Shown: in pieces, positions 6,675 to 7,343 of the stretch
Position numbering within the stretch: the stretch's first letter is position 1
Layout: the number at the start of each line of letters is the position of its first letter
NCBI GenBank assembly: GCA_002305255.1
Contig: DBQN01000070.1
Coordinates: 2,345 to 9,687 of the forward strand
DNA from: Firmicutes bacterium UBA1393
Lineage (GTDB): Bacteria > Bacillota > DTU025
DNA: 7,343 nucleotides
Direction: 5' to 3'
Notes under the pieces: model-generated
Told to the model about the DNA's origin: nothing
The model's database searches: none
Seen by the model: only the letters and a program-made list of their open reading frames with translations
Translations under genes and position numbers: made by a program

Positions 6675-7118
6675 CTAGAACAGGATTCCTCTCGGCAGCG
6701 GCACCTCCAGAAGCGTCGCGAAGGCCACGTAGAAGAGGCCGAGCTCAATCGCTACAGCGATGATGGATCTGGTGAACGCGGCAGCAGTCCTCGCTTTGCG
6801 ATCAATCACCAGCATCAGCAACCCCACGGCGATGACGCTGACGACGTAGAAACCGATGACTTCCATCAACGCGATCCAACCCGCAGCGATTAGCAGGATG
6901 GCCGCCACTGTGCCCATGCGCGGCGCTACGATGTCGTTCTTGGGCCACTCCTTCTTGACGAATACGGAGACAAGAAGGCCGGCGGAGAGCACCCCCATGG
7001 CGATTAGAACGGCCCTTGGGAACACGATGCCGAAGAAAGGAATGCCGCTGATCTGTGCCGTGAACACGCCAACGATGATCAGCATCAGCAGCGACGCCAG
7101 GAAGTCGCTGTTACGCAT
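6675..7118 (-). CDS. tctB: Tripartite tricarboxylate transporter small membrane subunit TctB
   Basis: TctB is the small, poorly conserved membrane subunit of TTT-family importers, paired with the large permease TctA and a periplasmic or lipid-anchored binding protein TctC. From ATG 7118 the product has 147 residues, the usual size, with hydrophobic segments at about 6-23, 32-53, 69-86, 88-106 and 116-136. A charged stretch KKEWPKND (55-62) lies between the second and third, and the ending VPLPRG is common in the family. An earlier in-frame ATG at 7163 would add 15 polar residues inside tctA; I prefer 7118 because AAAGGGGG (complement of 7128-7135) lies 9 bases before it and the codons that follow begin the first membrane helix. 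The start overlaps the tctA stop by 8 bases, indicating translational coupling. The substrate (citrate, tartrate, malate or other) cannot be read from this subunit. Confidence 0.85.
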   Translation of the reverse strand: MRNSDFLASLLMLIIVGVFTAQISGIPFFGIVFPRAVLIAMGVLSAGLLVSVFVKKEWPKNDIVAPRMGTVAAILLIAAGWIALMEVIGFYVVSVIAVGLLMLVIDRKARTAAAFTRSIIAVAIELGLFYVAFATLLEVPLPRGILF

Positions 7119-7343
7119 TGGCCGCAGCCCCCTTTGCGCGTCTGGTTCTGATGGCTTTGGCAACGATCGGCCATGCCAGCGATATGACTGACAACACGAT
7201 CATGAGCAGAGATATAGGCCGCGTGAAGAAGATGCCGTAGCCGGCGCCGGATGCTCTACCCATTAGCGTCGCCTGAACGAACCCAGTCTCTGCCAGGGGA
7301 CCGAGGATGAGCCCCAGCACGATGGGCGCGGGATCCACCTTCA
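7111..7343 (-). CDS. tctA: Tripartite tricarboxylate transporter large permease TctA (C-terminal end only)
   Basis: Only the last 76 complete codons before the TAA stop lie in the window; the gene runs off the right edge. The segment IVLGLILGPLAETGFVQA, followed by FFTRPISLLMIVLSVISL and a final hydrophobic helix ending in a basic tail (KAIRTRRAKG), is the standard C-terminus of TctA: the GPL..E element, then the FTRPI motif, then the last transmembrane helix. TctA is the main ion-coupled permease of about 500 residues. GTG 7338 is an internal valine, not a start, because the frame stays open to the window edge. The stop overlaps the tctB start. Confidence in the family is high even from this fragment. 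Confidence 0.88.
   Translation of the reverse strand, partial: KVDPAPIVLGLILGPLAETGFVQATLMGRASGAGYGIFFTRPISLLMIVLSVISLAWPIVAKAIRTRRAKGAAANA
7128..7135 (-). promoter_or_regulatory. Ribosome-binding site for tctB inside the tctA 3' end
   Basis: Read on the - strand this is AAAGGGGG, 9 bases before ATG 7118. It decides between that start and the upstream ATG at 7163, and lies within the last codons of tctA. Confidence 0.6.

Noticed and set aside
6465..6893. 142-codon open frame on the + strand spanning the end of dmlA, the hairpin and part of tctB
   Set aside because: It overlaps two real genes, runs through the hairpin and has a charged low-complexity, motif-free translation.

Overview
The window holds seven protein-coding genes from a bacterial chromosome at about 60% G+C. 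Five lie on the + strand and two on the - strand. I see no tRNA, rRNA, CRISPR array or insertion sequence. Clear purine-rich ribosome-binding sites, a PotD C-terminus of the kind common in Firmicutes, and a radical SAM protein and a FMN enzyme that resemble clostridial families suggest a high-G+C anaerobic member of the Firmicutes (Clostridia or Limnochordia-like). That placement is inference from protein character only.

Layout. Positions 1-990 (+) encode almost all of a polyamine-binding protein (PotD), cut by the left edge. Positions 991-1380 contain no convincing gene but do contain a C-rich block of about 82% G+C. Positions 1381-2778 (+) encode a radical SAM protein with a partial SPASM-like C-terminal cysteine set. 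After a 153-base gap with a small GC hairpin come three + strand genes for 2-hydroxyacid metabolism: a divergent FMN-dependent alpha-hydroxy-acid oxidising enzyme (2932-3969), a LarA-type nickel-pincer racemase (4114-5382) and an NAD-type D-malate/tartrate dehydrogenase (5410-6495). A strong 12-bp GC hairpin (6546-6574) follows. The - strand then carries tctB (6675-7118) and the 3' end of tctA (7111-7343, cut by the right edge), which encode membrane subunits of a tripartite tricarboxylate transporter.

How they may work together. The most interesting reading is a catabolic module for a chiral 2-hydroxyacid, possibly malate or a relative. The Tct transporter would import a di- or tricarboxylate. 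The LarA homologue would interconvert the stereoisomers. The DmlA-type enzyme would oxidatively decarboxylate one isomer (D-malate to pyruvate, CO2 and NADH), and the FMN enzyme would oxidise a 2-hydroxyacid to a 2-oxoacid. The family calls are well supported; substrates and joint function are inferred. The larB, larC and larE genes that make the LarA cofactor are not in the window.
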